A stretch of DNA of 64,000 nt from Streptomyces thermolilacinus SPC6 (GCF_000478605.2 NZ_ASHX02000001.1:1429144-1493143), one strand, 5' to 3'; shown: positions 45,868 to 55,313, counted from the first letter of the stretch. The notes: generated by a model from the sequence alone, not told the origin. Numbers and translations are program-made.

Positions 45868-47955
45868 CTACTGCGTCGAGGCGGGGTGCTGGGCGCGGCT
45901 CACGTCGTACACGCCCGGTACGTCGCGCATGGCGCGCATCAGGGCGGGCAGGCCCGTCGCGTCGGGCAGCTGGAGCGTGTACGTGTGGCGGACGCGCTGT
46001 TCGCTGGGGGGTTCCACGGTGGCGGAGACGATGGCGGCGCCCGCCGTGGCGATGGCCTCGGTGAGGTCGGCGAGCAGCCGGGGGCGGCCGAACGATTCGG
46101 CGACGAGCGTGACGCTGCAGGCCGCGGCGCCGCTCCAGCGCACGGTGACCGGCCGCCGCCCGAGGTTCTCCATGCGGCGTACGGCGGGGCACTCGGCGCG
46201 GTGGACGGTGACGGCGCCGCCGCGTACGGCGAACCCGGTCACGGCGTCGGGCGGTACGGGGGTGCAGCAGCCGGCCAGGCGGACGCCCGTGTGCGGGGCG
46301 TCCACGATGGCGTTGGCGGTGGGCTGGCGGCCGGTGACGACGGCGGCGGGCGGGCGCGGGTCGGCGGCCGGGGCGTCGGCGTCGTGGGGGTGGCTGGCCA
46401 GCCAGTGGCCGATGGCGATGCGGGCGGTGGGCGTGCGGGCGTGTTCCAGCCAGTCGGGGGACGGGCCGGAGCCCGCGTCCTCCGCGAGCAGCGGCTGCAC
46501 GGTGTCGCCGTCGTGGAGGACGGTGCCGAGCGTGGCGAGGCGGCCGTTGACGCGGGCGCCGACGCAGGCGTGGGCGGCCGTTCCGTGCTGCTCGTACGCG
46601 GCGTCGATGCAGGTGGCCCCGGCGGGGAGGGCGAGGGTGCCGCCGTCGGGGAGGAAGACGGTGATCTCACCGTCCTGGGCGAGGTCGGCGCGCAGCGAGG
46701 TCCAGAACGTGTCGGGGTCGGGTGCGGACTGCTGCCAGTCGAGGAGGCGGGAGAGCCAGCCGGGGCGGGTGGGGTCGGCGCGTTCGCCGTCGTCGGCCGT
46801 TTCCGAGCCGTCGGCGGGGGCGGCCGCGTACGGGTTGCCGAGGGCGACGACCCCGGCTTCCGCGACCTTGTGCATCTGGTGGGTGCGGATGAGGACTTCC
46901 GCGACGGCGCCGTCGGGGGCGGCGACGGCCGTGTGCAGCGACTGGTACAGGTTGAACTTGGGGGCGGCGATGAAGTCCTTGAACTCGGAGATCACCGGCG
47001 TGAAGCAGGTGTGGAGCTCGCCGAGCACGGCGTAGCAGTCGGCGTCCTCGCCGACGAGGACGAGGAGCCGCCCGAAGTCGGTGCCGCGCAGTTCGCCGCG
47101 TTTGAGGCTGACGCGGTGCACGGAGACGAAGTGGCGGGGGCGGACGAGGACTTCGGCGGTGATCCCGGCGTCCCGCAGGACGGTGCGCACGTCGTCGGCG
47201 ACGGTCGCGAGGGCGTCGCCCGCGTCGGCGTTGCGGGCGATGAGGGCGCGGGTGCGCTCGTACTCGACGGGGTGGAGGATGGCGAAGACCAGGTCCTCCA
47301 GCTCGGTCTTGAGCGCCTGGACGCCGAGCCGTTCCGCGAGGGGGATGAGGACGTCGCGGGTGACCTTGGCGATGCGTGCCTGTTTCTCGGGGCGCATGAC
47401 GCCGAGGGTGCGCATGTTGTGCAGCCGGTCGGCGAGTTTGATCGACATGACGCGGACGTCGTTGCCGGTGGCGACGAGCATCTTGCGGAACGTCTCGGGC
47501 TCGGCGGCGGCGCCGTAGTCCACCTTCTCCAGCTTGGTGACGCCGTCCACGAGATAGGCGACCTCCTCGCCGAACTCCTCGCGAACCTGGTCGAGCGTCA
47601 GATCGGTGTCCTCGACGGTGTCGTGGAGCAGGGAGGCCGTCAGTGTCGTGGTCTCCGCGCCCAGCTCGGCGAGGATGAGCGTGACGGCGAGGGGGTGGGT
47701 GATGTACGGCTCGCCGCTCTTGCGGAACTGGCCGCGGTGGGACGACTCCGCCAGCTCGTACGCGCGGCGCAGGACGGCCAGGTCGGCGTCGGGGTGGTGG
47801 GCGCGGTGGGCGTCCGCGACATGGCCGATGGCGTCGGGCAGGCGGTCACGGGCGGTGGGGCCGAGCAGCGCGGCGCGGCCGAGTCTGCGCAGGTCGATTC
47901 TGGGGCGGCCGCGCCTGCGGCCGGTGGCACTGGGATCGGTGGCCTCTGCGCTCAT
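45868..47955 (-). CDS. rshA: RelA/SpoT homologue RshA, (p)ppGpp synthetase/hydrolase
   Basis: 695-residue RSH protein, the second (non-RelA) RSH enzyme of Streptomyces. The hydrolase domain is intact: FRKSGEPYITHPLAV, ASLLHDTVEDTDLTLDQV and LADRLHNMRTLG. The synthetase domain (~residues 230-345) is recognisable (EFKDFIAAPKFNLYQSLHT, EVLIRTHQMHKVAEAG), but the substrate loop reads VRPRHFVSVHRV and the RLLVLVGEDADCY segment departs from the usual DxxAIR. A TGS domain (ITVFLPDGGTLALPAGATCIDAAY), an RIS-like zinc patch (AGCCTPVPPDAVTGF) and a C-terminal ACT domain follow. ATG start with a strong GGAGGTG. Adjacent to dapF as in S. coelicolor. Confidence 0.93.
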   Translation of the reverse strand: MSAEATDPSATGRRRGRPRIDLRRLGRAALLGPTARDRLPDAIGHVADAHRAHHPDADLAVLRRAYELAESSHRGQFRKSGEPYITHPLAVTLILAELGAETTTLTASLLHDTVEDTDLTLDQVREEFGEEVAYLVDGVTKLEKVDYGAAAEPETFRKMLVATGNDVRVMSIKLADRLHNMRTLGVMRPEKQARIAKVTRDVLIPLAERLGVQALKTELEDLVFAILHPVEYERTRALIARNADAGDALATVADDVRTVLRDAGITAEVLVRPRHFVSVHRVSLKRGELRGTDFGRLLVLVGEDADCYAVLGELHTCFTPVISEFKDFIAAPKFNLYQSLHTAVAAPDGAVAEVLIRTHQMHKVAEAGVVALGNPYAAAPADGSETADDGERADPTRPGWLSRLLDWQQSAPDPDTFWTSLRADLAQDGEITVFLPDGGTLALPAGATCIDAAYEQHGTAAHACVGARVNGRLATLGTVLHDGDTVQPLLAEDAGSGPSPDWLEHARTPTARIAIGHWLASHPHDADAPAADPRPPAAVVTGRQPTANAIVDAPHTGVRLAGCCTPVPPDAVTGFAVRGGAVTVHRAECPAVRRMENLGRRPVTVRWSGAAACSVTLVAESFGRPRLLADLTEAIATAGAAIVSATVEPPSEQRVRHTYTLQLPDATGLPALMRAMRDVPGVYDVSRAQHPASTQ

Positions 47956-48146
47956 GGGGCACCTCCGGCGGCGTGGACCGGCGGTGGGCGGGTACGGCGT
48001 GGCCGCCCTGCCGGTGCTTGATGCTACCGAGCCCACCACGTGGCGCAGTCCCGCTCTCGCCCAGCGTGAACGGGATCACCCATTCGAGCGAGGCCCGCGC
48101 GCGTACCGTTTCGCTCCCTGATCGAACCTGGTGACCGGGCGGCCGT

Positions 48147-48292
48147 TTCGGAGAGCCGGGCCTGGTGCGGACGGGCGATCCGGAGAGCCGTGGCCTGGTG
48201 CTCGGAGGGGCCGGTCCGGTGAGCCGGGCCCGGCGCGCGGACGACCGTTCGGTGAGCCAGGCGGGCTGCTCAGACGGCCGGTTCGGTGAGCC
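48147..48292. repeat. Degenerate ~34-bp tandem repeats derived from the dapF 3' end
   Basis: Five units whose GAGCC cores lie at 48153, 48185, 48221, 48254 and 48288, spacing 32, 36, 33 and 34 bp. The rightmost unit is the coding end of dapF (TCGGTGAGCCAGG, encoding part of SWLTEP); the four others lie beyond the stop and are progressively diverged (TTCGGTGAGCCAGG, TCCGGTGAGCCGGG, CCGGAGAGCC, TCGGAGAGCC). Confidence 0.75.
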
Positions 48293-49142
48293 AGGAGGGG
48301 TCGATGTGCCCCTCGGCGACGATCACGGCGGGTCCCGTCATCTCGATCTGCCCGTCGGGCCGCTCGGTGATCACCAGCGTGCCGCCGAGGACATCCACCG
48401 TGTACGTGACGGGAACGCCCGTCTCGGCCGGGTCGACGCCGTCGCGGCGGGCAGTGGCGACGGCCACGGCGCACGCGCCCGTGCCGCACGAGCGGGTCTC
48501 GGCGGCGCCGCGCTCGTGGACGCGCATGGCGACGTGCCGGGGGCCCCGGTCGGCGACGAACTCGATGTTGACCCCGTCGGGGTAGACGGCGGCGGGGGCG
48601 TAGGGCGGCTCGGTGTACAGGGTGCCGGCGTGGGCGAGGTCCTCGACGAAGGCGACCGCGTGGGGGTTGCCCATGTTGACATTGCGCGCGGGCCAGCTGC
48701 GGCCGTCCACGGTGACCGTGACACCGGCCTCGGGGAGGGCGGCGCGGCCCATCGAGACGGTGACGTCGCCGTTCTTGGCGAGGTGGACGGGCTTGACGCC
48801 GCCGCGGGTGGCGACGGCGATGTCCCCGGCCGTGACATGCCCGGCGTGCATCAGGTAGCGGGCGAAGACGCGGACGCCGTTGCCGCACATCTCGGCGACG
48901 GAGCCGTCGGCGTTGCGGTAGTCCATGAACCACTCGGCCTCGTCGGCCATGTGGCGGGCCTCCGGGTGGGCGGCGCTGCGCACGACGTGCAGCACCCCGT
49001 CGCCGCCGATCCCGGCGCGCCGGTCGCAGAGCCTGGCCACCAAGGTGGCGGGCAGGTCGATGGCGTTGTCCGGGTCGGGCACGATCACGAAGTCGTTCTC
49101 GGTGCCGTGGCCCTTGAGGAAGGCGATGGGTGCGGTGCTCAC
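48270..49142 (-). CDS. dapF: Diaminopimelate epimerase
   Basis: 290-residue enzyme that converts LL- to meso-diaminopimelate for lysine and peptidoglycan; Streptomyces walls use the LL form, so the enzyme mainly serves lysine synthesis. The two catalytic cysteines lie in AEMCGNGVR and RSCGTGACA, with NVNMGNPHAVAFV and FLKGHGTENDFVIVPD also conserved. GTG 49142 (VSTAPIAFLKGHG) is taken as start by homology although no clear ribosome-binding site precedes it. Its 3' end is the source of a decayed tandem repeat. Confidence 0.94.
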   Translation of the reverse strand: MSTAPIAFLKGHGTENDFVIVPDPDNAIDLPATLVARLCDRRAGIGGDGVLHVVRSAAHPEARHMADEAEWFMDYRNADGSVAEMCGNGVRVFARYLMHAGHVTAGDIAVATRGGVKPVHLAKNGDVTVSMGRAALPEAGVTVTVDGRSWPARNVNMGNPHAVAFVEDLAHAGTLYTEPPYAPAAVYPDGVNIEFVADRGPRHVAMRVHERGAAETRSCGTGACAVAVATARRDGVDPAETGVPVTYTVDVLGGTLVITERPDGQIEMTGPAVIVAEGHIDPSWLTEPAV

Positions 49143-49209
49143 GCGATCAATCGTACGGGGCCGGTACGACAAAGCTCTCGGGCAGGCGCGTCAGCGCGGG
49201 CGGGTCGCG

Positions 49210-49686
49210 TCAGCGCAGGCGGGCGACGCGCCAGACGGCGAGGGCGACCATCAGGGTGACCCCGGCGGCGTACAGGGCGACCACGCGCCAGTCGGGGCGC
49301 TCGCCGGAACCGCGCGGGGGCAGGCCGGGCCAGGTGTACCCGACGCGGCGGGCGGCCATCATGCCCCAGCCGGCGGCGCAGCCGCACAGCAGCAGACCGA
49401 GCATCGCGAGGACGGCGCCGCCGTCGCCCGAGCCGAAGGCCAGCGGGAAGGCGAACATCAGGGAGCCGAGCGCGCCGAGACCGACGATCGGGGCGAGCTG
49501 CCAGATGCGCAGGCGCCGCTGCGGGCGCAGCTCCACCTCGACCTCGTCCGGGGTGATGTCCTGCGCCCCGTCCTCGGTCAGCTCGGGGCCGTCCGGGCTG
49601 AGCCCCGGCGCTTCCGGCCCCTGCGGTTCTCCGCCGTCCGGCGCTTCTCGCCGCTCTCTGTCGCGAGGGCCGGCCTCCATCGCCAC
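49210..49686 (-). CDS. Small membrane protein of unknown function
   Basis: 158 residues. The N-terminal ~60 are acidic and charged; three hydrophobic segments follow (LAPIVGLGALGSLMFAFPLAF, VLAMLGLLLCGCAAGWGMMAA, VVALYAAGVTLMVALAVW). GTG start with GGGAGGG; an ATG two codons on is an alternative. It lies 67 bp upstream of dapF and is read in the same direction, between miaA and dapF. No family assignment. Confidence 0.7.
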   Translation of the reverse strand: MAMEAGPRDRERREAPDGGEPQGPEAPGLSPDGPELTEDGAQDITPDEVEVELRPQRRLRIWQLAPIVGLGALGSLMFAFPLAFGSGDGGAVLAMLGLLLCGCAAGWGMMAARRVGYTWPGLPPRGSGERPDWRVVALYAAGVTLMVALAVWRVARLR

Positions 49687-49785
49687 GCGCCCTCCCCACT
49701 CGGTCCACTGGTCGATCGATGCTCGATGATGGCACGGCCACGGCCACCGAAATGACGGTCAGGGCGTCCCGATGCCATCACGTGA

Positions 49786-50724
49786 TCAGGCTGTAACCGC
49801 TCGTTCGACCAACGTCAGGGCATGGCGCGGGAGTTCCCCGCGGTCGGCGGCGGCTCCACTGAGCCACCTGACCCGCGGGTCACGGCGGAACCAGGAGTCC
49901 TGACGGCGCGCGAAGCGCTTGGTGGCGCGTACGGTCTCGTCGCGCGCCTCCTGTTCGGTGCACTCGCCCGCCAGCGCGGCGAGGACCTGCTGATAGCCGA
50001 GGGCGCGGGAGGCGGTGCGGCCCTCGCGCAGGCCCCGCTGCTCCAGCTCGCGCACCTCGTCGACGAGTCCGGCCTCCCACATGCGGTCCACGCGCGCGGT
50101 GATCCGGGCGTCCAGCTCCGGGCGCTCGACGTCCACGCCGATCTGGATCGTGTCGTACACGGAGTCGTGGCCCGGCAGGTTGGCGGTGAAGGGCTTGCCG
50201 GTGATCTCGATGACCTCCAGGGCGCGCACGACGCGCCTGCCGTTGCTCGGGAGGATGGCGCGGGCGGCGTCGGGGTCCGCGGCGGCGAGCCGGGCGTGCA
50301 GGACGCCGGAGCCGCGCTCCTCCAGCTCCGCCTCCAGGCGGGCGCGGACGACGGGGTCGGTGCCGGGGAACTCCAGGGCGTCGATGGCACCGCGTACGTA
50401 CAGGCCGGAGCCGCCGACGAGGACGGGGGTACGGCTCTCGGCGAGCAGGCGGTCGATCTCCGCGCGCGCGAGGCGCTGGTATTCGGCGACGCTGGCGGTT
50501 TCCGTGACGTCCCAGATGTCGAGGAGGTGGTGGGGGATGCCGTCGCGCTCCTCCGGGGTCAACTTGGCGGTACCGATGTCCATCCCTCGGTACAGCTGCA
50601 TGGAGTCGGCGTTGACGACCTCGCCGCCGAGCTCCTGCGCCAGGTGGACGCCCAGATCGGACTTTCCGGCTGCGGTGGGGCCGACGACGGCGATGACGCG
50701 GGGGGCGGGGACTGTGCTGCTCAC
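49786..50724 (-). CDS. miaA: tRNA dimethylallyltransferase MiaA
   Basis: 312-residue enzyme that prenylates A37 of tRNAs reading UNN codons. P-loop GPTAAGKSDLG near residue 15, the DSMQLYRGMDIGTAK segment, GGSGLYVRG, and the C-terminal tRNA-binding RTASRALGYQQVL with TKRFARRQDSWFRRD. GTG start (VSSTVPAPR) chosen from homologue length; the ribosome-binding site is unclear. Together with miaB 2 kb away it provides the ms2i6A pathway. Divergent from the following small gene. Confidence 0.95.
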   Translation of the reverse strand: MSSTVPAPRVIAVVGPTAAGKSDLGVHLAQELGGEVVNADSMQLYRGMDIGTAKLTPEERDGIPHHLLDIWDVTETASVAEYQRLARAEIDRLLAESRTPVLVGGSGLYVRGAIDALEFPGTDPVVRARLEAELEERGSGVLHARLAAADPDAARAILPSNGRRVVRALEVIEITGKPFTANLPGHDSVYDTIQIGVDVERPELDARITARVDRMWEAGLVDEVRELEQRGLREGRTASRALGYQQVLAALAGECTEQEARDETVRATKRFARRQDSWFRRDPRVRWLSGAAADRGELPRHALTLVERAVTA

Positions 50725-50906
50725 CGCCCCAGTCTCGCAAACGTCGGGCGGTGTCCCCGAACGAGTTACGTGACGGGGTGCGACCGGCGTCGTTGCCAGT
50801 TGCGAGGTTCCGTCCGCCGGTTCAGGCACCGGCCCCTCCGGGCGACGCAATGGGACGCTCCGGACGGCGCGGAATTTCGCCCACACGAGTACGCTATGGA
50901 GTTGAT

Positions 50907-51275
50907 ATGGGCGTTTTTGCATGGTTTCGCCGGAAGGGTGAGAAAGGCGAGCAGACTGCCGAAGCCACCGCCGACGCGGCACAAGAAGGCACCGCGCTGG
51001 CGGCCGACGAGGGCAAGCCGGCCGAGCGGCCCGAGCAGTCCGTTGCGTCGGCGCCCGACGCAACGGACGCCGGGGAGCGCTCCAAGGCGTCCGGCGCGGA
51101 GGCGACGAGCGGCGAGGGGGCCCTGTGCGAGGCGGCTCCGAACCGTTCGGCCGTGAGCGAGGAGATCCCGGGCGAGGCGGCTGCGGGTGACGCGGCCGAG
51201 GGCGTGGAGATCCCGAAGCAGCAGTCGAACGAGGAGGCGGCGGACAACGAGGCAGGCGATGGCGCCCGCACGTAA
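50907..51275 (+). CDS. Small acidic, low-complexity conserved protein
   Basis: 122 residues, mostly Ala/Glu/Gly/Asp and probably disordered. The N-terminus MGVFAWFRRKGEKGEQ and C-terminus GVEIPKQQSNEEAADNEAG are the conserved parts of a Streptomyces-specific family as I recall it. ATG 50907 has GGAG at good spacing; longer upstream starts are unlikely. Located between miaA and the antitoxin-like gene. The reverse strand also stays open here (codon bias shadow) but lacks protein-like sequence. Function unknown. Confidence 0.7.
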   Translation: MGVFAWFRRKGEKGEQTAEATADAAQEGTALAADEGKPAERPEQSVASAPDATDAGERSKASGAEATSGEGALCEAAPNRSAVSEEIPGEAAAGDAAEGVEIPKQQSNEEAADNEAGDGART

Positions 51276-51344
51276 GCAGGGCCGACGGAATGGTTCCGTC
51301 CGGCCGAGTCCGGTGCGAACCGGCCATTTCGAGGAAGGTGGGCC

Positions 51345-51614
51345 ATGGGCTTCCTGGACACGTTGAAGACCAAGCTCGGCCCGGCCAAGGGCAAGGTCTC
51401 CGATCTCGCCCAGCAGCACGGCGACAAGATCGACCACGGCATCGAGAAGGCCGCCCGGATGGTGGACCACAGGACCAAGGGCAAGTACACCGACAAGATC
51501 GAGTCGGGAACGGTCAAGGCCAGGAACGCCATGGACCGGCTCGCTCACCGGGACGACGAGGGCGGCACCCCGCCGGGGCCTTCGGCGACACCGCCCACCC
51601 CGCCACCGGCCTGA
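51345..51614 (+). CDS. Rv0909-like antitoxin-family protein
   Basis: 89 residues, strongly basic and helical: MGFLDTLKTKLGPAKGKVSDL, then AQQHGDKIDHGIEKAARMVD and KGKYTDKIESGTVKARNAMDRL, followed by a Gly/Pro tail. This matches small proteins annotated as antitoxins of the Rv0909 type in actinobacteria. ATG start with GGAAGGTGG. No toxin gene is adjacent: the upstream gene encodes the acidic protein and the downstream gene is convergent. It may serve a non-toxin role. A strong hairpin terminator follows. Confidence 0.7.
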   Translation: MGFLDTLKTKLGPAKGKVSDLAQQHGDKIDHGIEKAARMVDHRTKGKYTDKIESGTVKARNAMDRLAHRDDEGGTPPGPSATPPTPPPA

Positions 51615-51644
51615 CCCCACCGGCCGGCCGGGGCACGCGGCACA

Positions 51645-51683
51645 GCGGGCGGTCGCGGAGCACGACGCTCCGCGACCGCCCGC
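51645..51683. terminator. Bidirectional terminator between antitoxin-like and dioxygenase-like genes
   Basis: Perfect 17-bp inverted repeat, arms 51645-51661 and 51667-51683 (core GGTCGCGGAGC / GCTCCGCGACC), 5-nt loop. Confidence 0.8.
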
Positions 51684-51752
51684 CGCCGCTTCCTAGGACC
51701 GTTCCCGGCAACATCGGCCACGCATGACCAGGCCCCACAGGCCCAGGCCGCG

Positions 51753-52487
51753 TCAGGACCAGGCCGCGACCAGGTAGCCCACGCCGTACGGGGCGCCGTC
51801 GTAGAGCAGCCGGCCGTCGAGGGACTCGGTGTGCGCGGCGCCCGCGAGGACCTGCCAGGGGGCACGTCCGGCGGCCTTCAACTCGTACGCGAGTCCGGCG
51901 TCCAGCTCCGCCAGGGCGCCCGTGTCGGCGGCGCCCAGGGCCCGGGCGGCCCGCGCGTCGAAGTCACCCGCCCGCTCGTCCAGATATCCGGGCGCCTTCA
52001 CGGAGCGGCAGGCGCTGCCGTCGCCCATCACCAGCAGGGCCACGCGAGGAGCCCGTACGGCGAGCTCCCGGCCCAGCTCCGCGCAGCGCTCGGGCGCCAG
52101 CCGCTCGGCCACACCGACGCCCTCCACGGGCGCGTCCGCCCAGTCGGCGCGCTGGAGCAGCCAGGCGGCCACGGCCAGAGACGGGGGCAGCCGCCTGGTC
52201 CCTGAGGCGTCCCGCGCCTCCCCGGCCCCGAGCCGTACGTCCACGTCCACGCCGAAGCCCTGGAAGCCGCCCACGGCGCCCTCCGGGTGCGTCACGGTGC
52301 CGTCCGCACCGGGGTCGGCCTCCGCCTCGGGGCCGACCACCACGAGCCGGTCGGGGCGCGCGGCGGCCAGTACCCCGAGCGCGTCGAGGCAGGCCGCGCG
52401 CGCGTCGTCCAGTTCGGGGGCGGCACCGGTGGCGACGGCGGGGACGAGGAGCGGCGGGCAGGGGCAGACGGCTGCGGCGACAAGCAT
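51753..52487 (-). CDS. Class III extradiol dioxygenase-like protein
   Basis: 244-residue protein whose start MLVAAAVCPCPPLLVPAVA and overall layout match LigB-type (class III extradiol dioxygenase subunit B-like) domain proteins of actinobacteria. The usual iron-ligand histidines are not obvious (only a few His: TVTHPEG and GAAHTESLDG), so catalysis is doubtful. ATG 52487 is chosen by family; upstream in-frame starts exist. It lies beside miaB, read in the same direction, as in other Streptomyces, and its role next to tRNA modification genes is unknown. Confidence 0.7.
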   Translation of the reverse strand: MLVAAAVCPCPPLLVPAVATGAAPELDDARAACLDALGVLAAARPDRLVVVGPEAEADPGADGTVTHPEGAVGGFQGFGVDVDVRLGAGEARDASGTRRLPPSLAVAAWLLQRADWADAPVEGVGVAERLAPERCAELGRELAVRAPRVALLVMGDGSACRSVKAPGYLDERAGDFDARAARALGAADTGALAELDAGLAYELKAAGRAPWQVLAGAAHTESLDGRLLYDGAPYGVGYLVAAWS

Positions 52488-52638
52488 GATCCGCAGCGTA
52501 ACCCGCACCCGCCGCCGGCCGGGCTCGCCGACGGGTCCCCGGCGCCGCGACCACGCACGCGCGGGTCGCCCCGTCCGGCCACGACCGCCCCGTACAGGCC
52601 GCGTCAGCCGACCTGCCGGGCGCTTCGCGCAGGCGGCC

Positions 52639-54153
52639 TCAGCCGACCGCGCAGCCGTTCTCGGCCGGGGGCAGGGGGGCGGGGACGCCGATCTGGGGCA
52701 GGCCGAGCATGACGCCCGCCGGCTTGGCCTCCTGGGCGGTCCGGCGCTTCTCCCAGGCGTCCCCCGCGCGCGTACGGCGCACAGCGGCGACGGGTCCCTC
52801 GGCGAGCAGGTGGTGCGGGGCCGCGTACGTGACCTCGACGGTCACCACGTCACCCGGGCGCACGTCCTCGTCCGGCCTGGTGAAGTGGACCAGACGGTTG
52901 TCGGGGGCGCGGCCGGAGAGGCGGCGGGTGGCGTCGTCCTTGCGGCCCTCGCCCTCCGCGACCATGACCTCCAGCGTGCGGCCGACCTGCTTCTTGTTCT
53001 CCTCCCAGGAGATCTCCTCCTGGAGGGCGACCAGCCGCTCGTAGCGGGCCTGGACGACCTCCTTGGGGATCTGGTTCTCCATCTCGGCGGCGGGCGTGCC
53101 GGGGCGCTTGGAGTACTGGAAGGTGAACGCCTGCGCGAAGCGGGCCTCACGGACGACGTGCAGGGTCTGCTCGAAGTCCTCCTCGGTCTCGCCGGGGAAG
53201 CCCACGATGATGTCGGTGGAGATCGCGGCGTGCGGGATGGCGTCGCGGACCTTCTCGATGATGCCGAGGAAGCGCTCCTGCCGGTACGAGCGGCGCATCG
53301 CCTTCAGGACCGTGTCGGAGCCGGACTGGAGCGGCATGTGCAGCTGCGGCATCACGTTGGGCGTCTCGGCCATCGCCGCGATGACGTCGTCGGTGAAGTC
53401 GCGCGGGTGCGGCGAGGTGAAGCGGACGCGCTCCAGGCCGTCGATCTTCCCGCAGGCGCGCAGAAGCTTGCTGAACGCCTCGCGGTCGCCGATGTCGGAG
53501 CCGTACGCGTTGACGTTCTGGCCGAGGAGGGTGATCTCGGAGACGCCCTCGGCGACGAGCGCCTCGATCTCGGCGAGGATGTCGCCGGGACGGCGGTCCT
53601 TCTCCTTGCCGCGCAGCGCCGGGACGATGCAGAAGGTGCAGGTGTTGTTGCAGCCGACGGAGATCGAGACCCAGGCGGCGTACGCGGACTCGCGGCGGGT
53701 CGGGAGCGTGGAGGGGAACGCCTCCAGCGACTCGGCGATCTCGACCTGCGCCTCCTCCTGGACGCGGGCACGCTCCAGCAGGACCGGCAGCTTGCCGATG
53801 TTGTGCGTGCCGAAGACGACGTCGACCCACGGCGCCTTCTTGACGATCGTGTCGCGGTCCTTCTGCGCGAGGCAGCCGCCGACGGCGATCTGCATGCCGG
53901 GCCTGCTGGCCTTCACCGGGGCGAGGCGGCCGAGGTTGCCGTACAGCTTGTTGTCGGCGTTCTCGCGGACCGCGCACGTGTTGAAGACCACGACATCGGC
54001 CTCGTCGGCGCCCTCGGCCGCGCGTACGTACCCGGCGTCCTCCAGCAGGCCGGAGAGACGCTCGGAGTCGTGGACGTTCATCTGGCACCCGTAGGTGCGA
54101 ACTGCATAGGTACGCGTGACGTCCACTGTCTGGCTCCGGTCGCTGCTGGTCAT
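52639..54153 (-). CDS. miaB: tRNA-2-methylthio-N6-dimethylallyladenosine synthase MiaB
   Basis: 504-residue radical SAM methylthiotransferase that adds the 2-methylthio group to i6A37 made by MiaA. N-terminal UPF0004 domain with the three cysteines of the auxiliary cluster ([21 protein letters not shown]), radical [11 protein letters not shown] near residue 168, [29 protein letters not shown], and a C-terminal TRAM domain ([21 protein letters not shown]). ATG start, weak ribosome-binding site. In line with the dioxygenase-like gene, 151 bp apart. Confidence 0.96.
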   Translation of the reverse strand: MTSSDRSQTVDVTRTYAVRTYGCQMNVHDSERLSGLLEDAGYVRAAEGADEADVVVFNTCAVRENADNKLYGNLGRLAPVKASRPGMQIAVGGCLAQKDRDTIVKKAPWVDVVFGTHNIGKLPVLLERARVQEEAQVEIAESLEAFPSTLPTRRESAYAAWVSISVGCNNTCTFCIVPALRGKEKDRRPGDILAEIEALVAEGVSEITLLGQNVNAYGSDIGDREAFSKLLRACGKIDGLERVRFTSPHPRDFTDDVIAAMAETPNVMPQLHMPLQSGSDTVLKAMRRSYRQERFLGIIEKVRDAIPHAAISTDIIVGFPGETEEDFEQTLHVVREARFAQAFTFQYSKRPGTPAAEMENQIPKEVVQARYERLVALQEEISWEENKKQVGRTLEVMVAEGEGRKDDATRRLSGRAPDNRLVHFTRPDEDVRPGDVVTVEVTYAAPHHLLAEGPVAAVRRTRAGDAWEKRRTAQEAKPAGVMLGLPQIGVPAPLPPAENGCAVG

Positions 54154-54242
54154 GGAACAAGGGTAGGCGGTGCCGGAAGCGCCCCCGGCCCGGGCCGGGG
54201 GCGGCGGTTCCCTTCGCGGGGGCCTGCTGGCAGGATCGCGGC

Positions 54243-55256
54243 ATGTCTCCCGTCCCGTCCCCCGCCGCCCCCGCGCCCCGAGCCGCCCGCCGCCGTGTCC
54301 GGTGGCCGGCCGCGGCGCTGCTGGTGGTGACCGGCCTGCTGCTGTGGTGGCTGGTGCCGTTCGGGCAGGAGCAGCCGAGCGGGAAGATCACGTTCAGTAC
54401 GGGCGTGCGGACCGGCGTGTACCAGCGGTACGGGCAGCTGCTGAAGGAGGCGCTGGACCGGGAGCTGCCCCGTGTGACGGTGACCTTGCGCGACAGCGAG
54501 GGCTCGCAGCAGAACCTCGCGCGCGTGGCGTCCGGCGAGGCCGACTTCACGATCGCCACGGCGGACGCGGTCGCCACGTACGTGCAGGAGGGCCGTCCCG
54601 GCGCGGACGGGCTGCGCGGCTGTACGCGGCTGTACGACGACTATGTGCAGCTCGTCGTGCCGAAGGGCTCGCGGGTGCGGTCGGCGGGCGACCTGGAGGG
54701 GCTGCGCGTGGGCGTGGGTCAGGAGGGCTCGGGCGTACGGCTGCTCGCGGACCGGCTCCTGTCGGCGGCGGGTCTGGACCCGGCGAAGGACGTGCGGTCC
54801 GTGCCCGCCGGGATCGACACGATGCCGGAACTGCTGGAGCGGGGCGAGCTGGACGCGTTCTTCTGGTCCGGCGGGCTGCCGACCAACGCGGTGCTGCGGC
54901 TGTCGGAGCGCTTCCCGGTGCGGCTGGTGCCGCTCGACCAGAAGCTGGTGGACACGGTGCACGCGGAGGGCGGGCCGAGCCGCTACTACCGCTCCGCGGT
55001 GATACCGGCGGACGCCTACCCGCTGGCCCAGGACGAGCCGGTGCCGACGGTCGCCGTGCCGAACCTGCTGGTGACGACCGACCGCATGGGCGCGGAGCTG
55101 ACGGAGGGCGTCACGCGGACGGTGATCGGGAGCCGCGACCGGGTGGGCCGCGTGGTGCACCCCGCGCAGGTGGTGGACCTCCGGACGGCCATCTACACGG
55201 ACCCGCTGCCCCTCCACGACGGCGCCCGCGGCTACTACCGGTCGGTCAAGCCGTAG
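54243..55256 (+). CDS. TAXI-family TRAP solute-binding protein
   Basis: 337-residue periplasmic-type binding protein with an N-terminal membrane anchor ([21 protein letters not shown]). The TAXI domain is clear: [74 protein letters not shown]. Such proteins normally work with TRAP membrane subunits, but none is present; its neighbour is the gluK sensor kinase, with which it converges (22 bp gap). A sensory or accessory role in glutamate detection is possible, as some related proteins feed sensor kinases. Its 3' end is part of a short duplication. ATG start with AGGA. Confidence 0.82.
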   Translation: MSPVPSPAAPAPRAARRRVRWPAAALLVVTGLLLWWLVPFGQEQPSGKITFSTGVRTGVYQRYGQLLKEALDRELPRVTVTLRDSEGSQQNLARVASGEADFTIATADAVATYVQEGRPGADGLRGCTRLYDDYVQLVVPKGSRVRSAGDLEGLRVGVGQEGSGVRLLADRLLSAAGLDPAKDVRSVPAGIDTMPELLERGELDAFFWSGGLPTNAVLRLSERFPVRLVPLDQKLVDTVHAEGGPSRYYRSAVIPADAYPLAQDEPVPTVAVPNLLVTTDRMGAELTEGVTRTVIGSRDRVGRVVHPAQVVDLRTAIYTDPLPLHDGARGYYRSVKP

Positions 55257-55313
55257 CGGCGGCCGTCGCACGTGCTCCCTACCGGCCGGTCAAGCCGTAG
55301 CCGCTGCCCGTCG
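55235..55313. repeat. Duplicated ~35-bp segment spanning two convergent gene ends
   Basis: CTACCGGTCGGTCAAGCCG (copy 1, 55235-55269) and CTACCGGCCGGTCAAGCCG (copy 2, 55279-55313), offset 44 bp. The first ~23 bases differ at one position; the rest is looser. Copy 1 is the last codons of the TAXI gene (YYRSVKP-stop); copy 2, read in reverse, is the last codons of gluK (YGLTGR-stop). Confidence 0.75.

Noticed and set aside
50766..51620. 284-codon minus-strand frame
   Set aside because: It overlaps two small plus-strand genes that have proper ribosome-binding sites and conserved termini.
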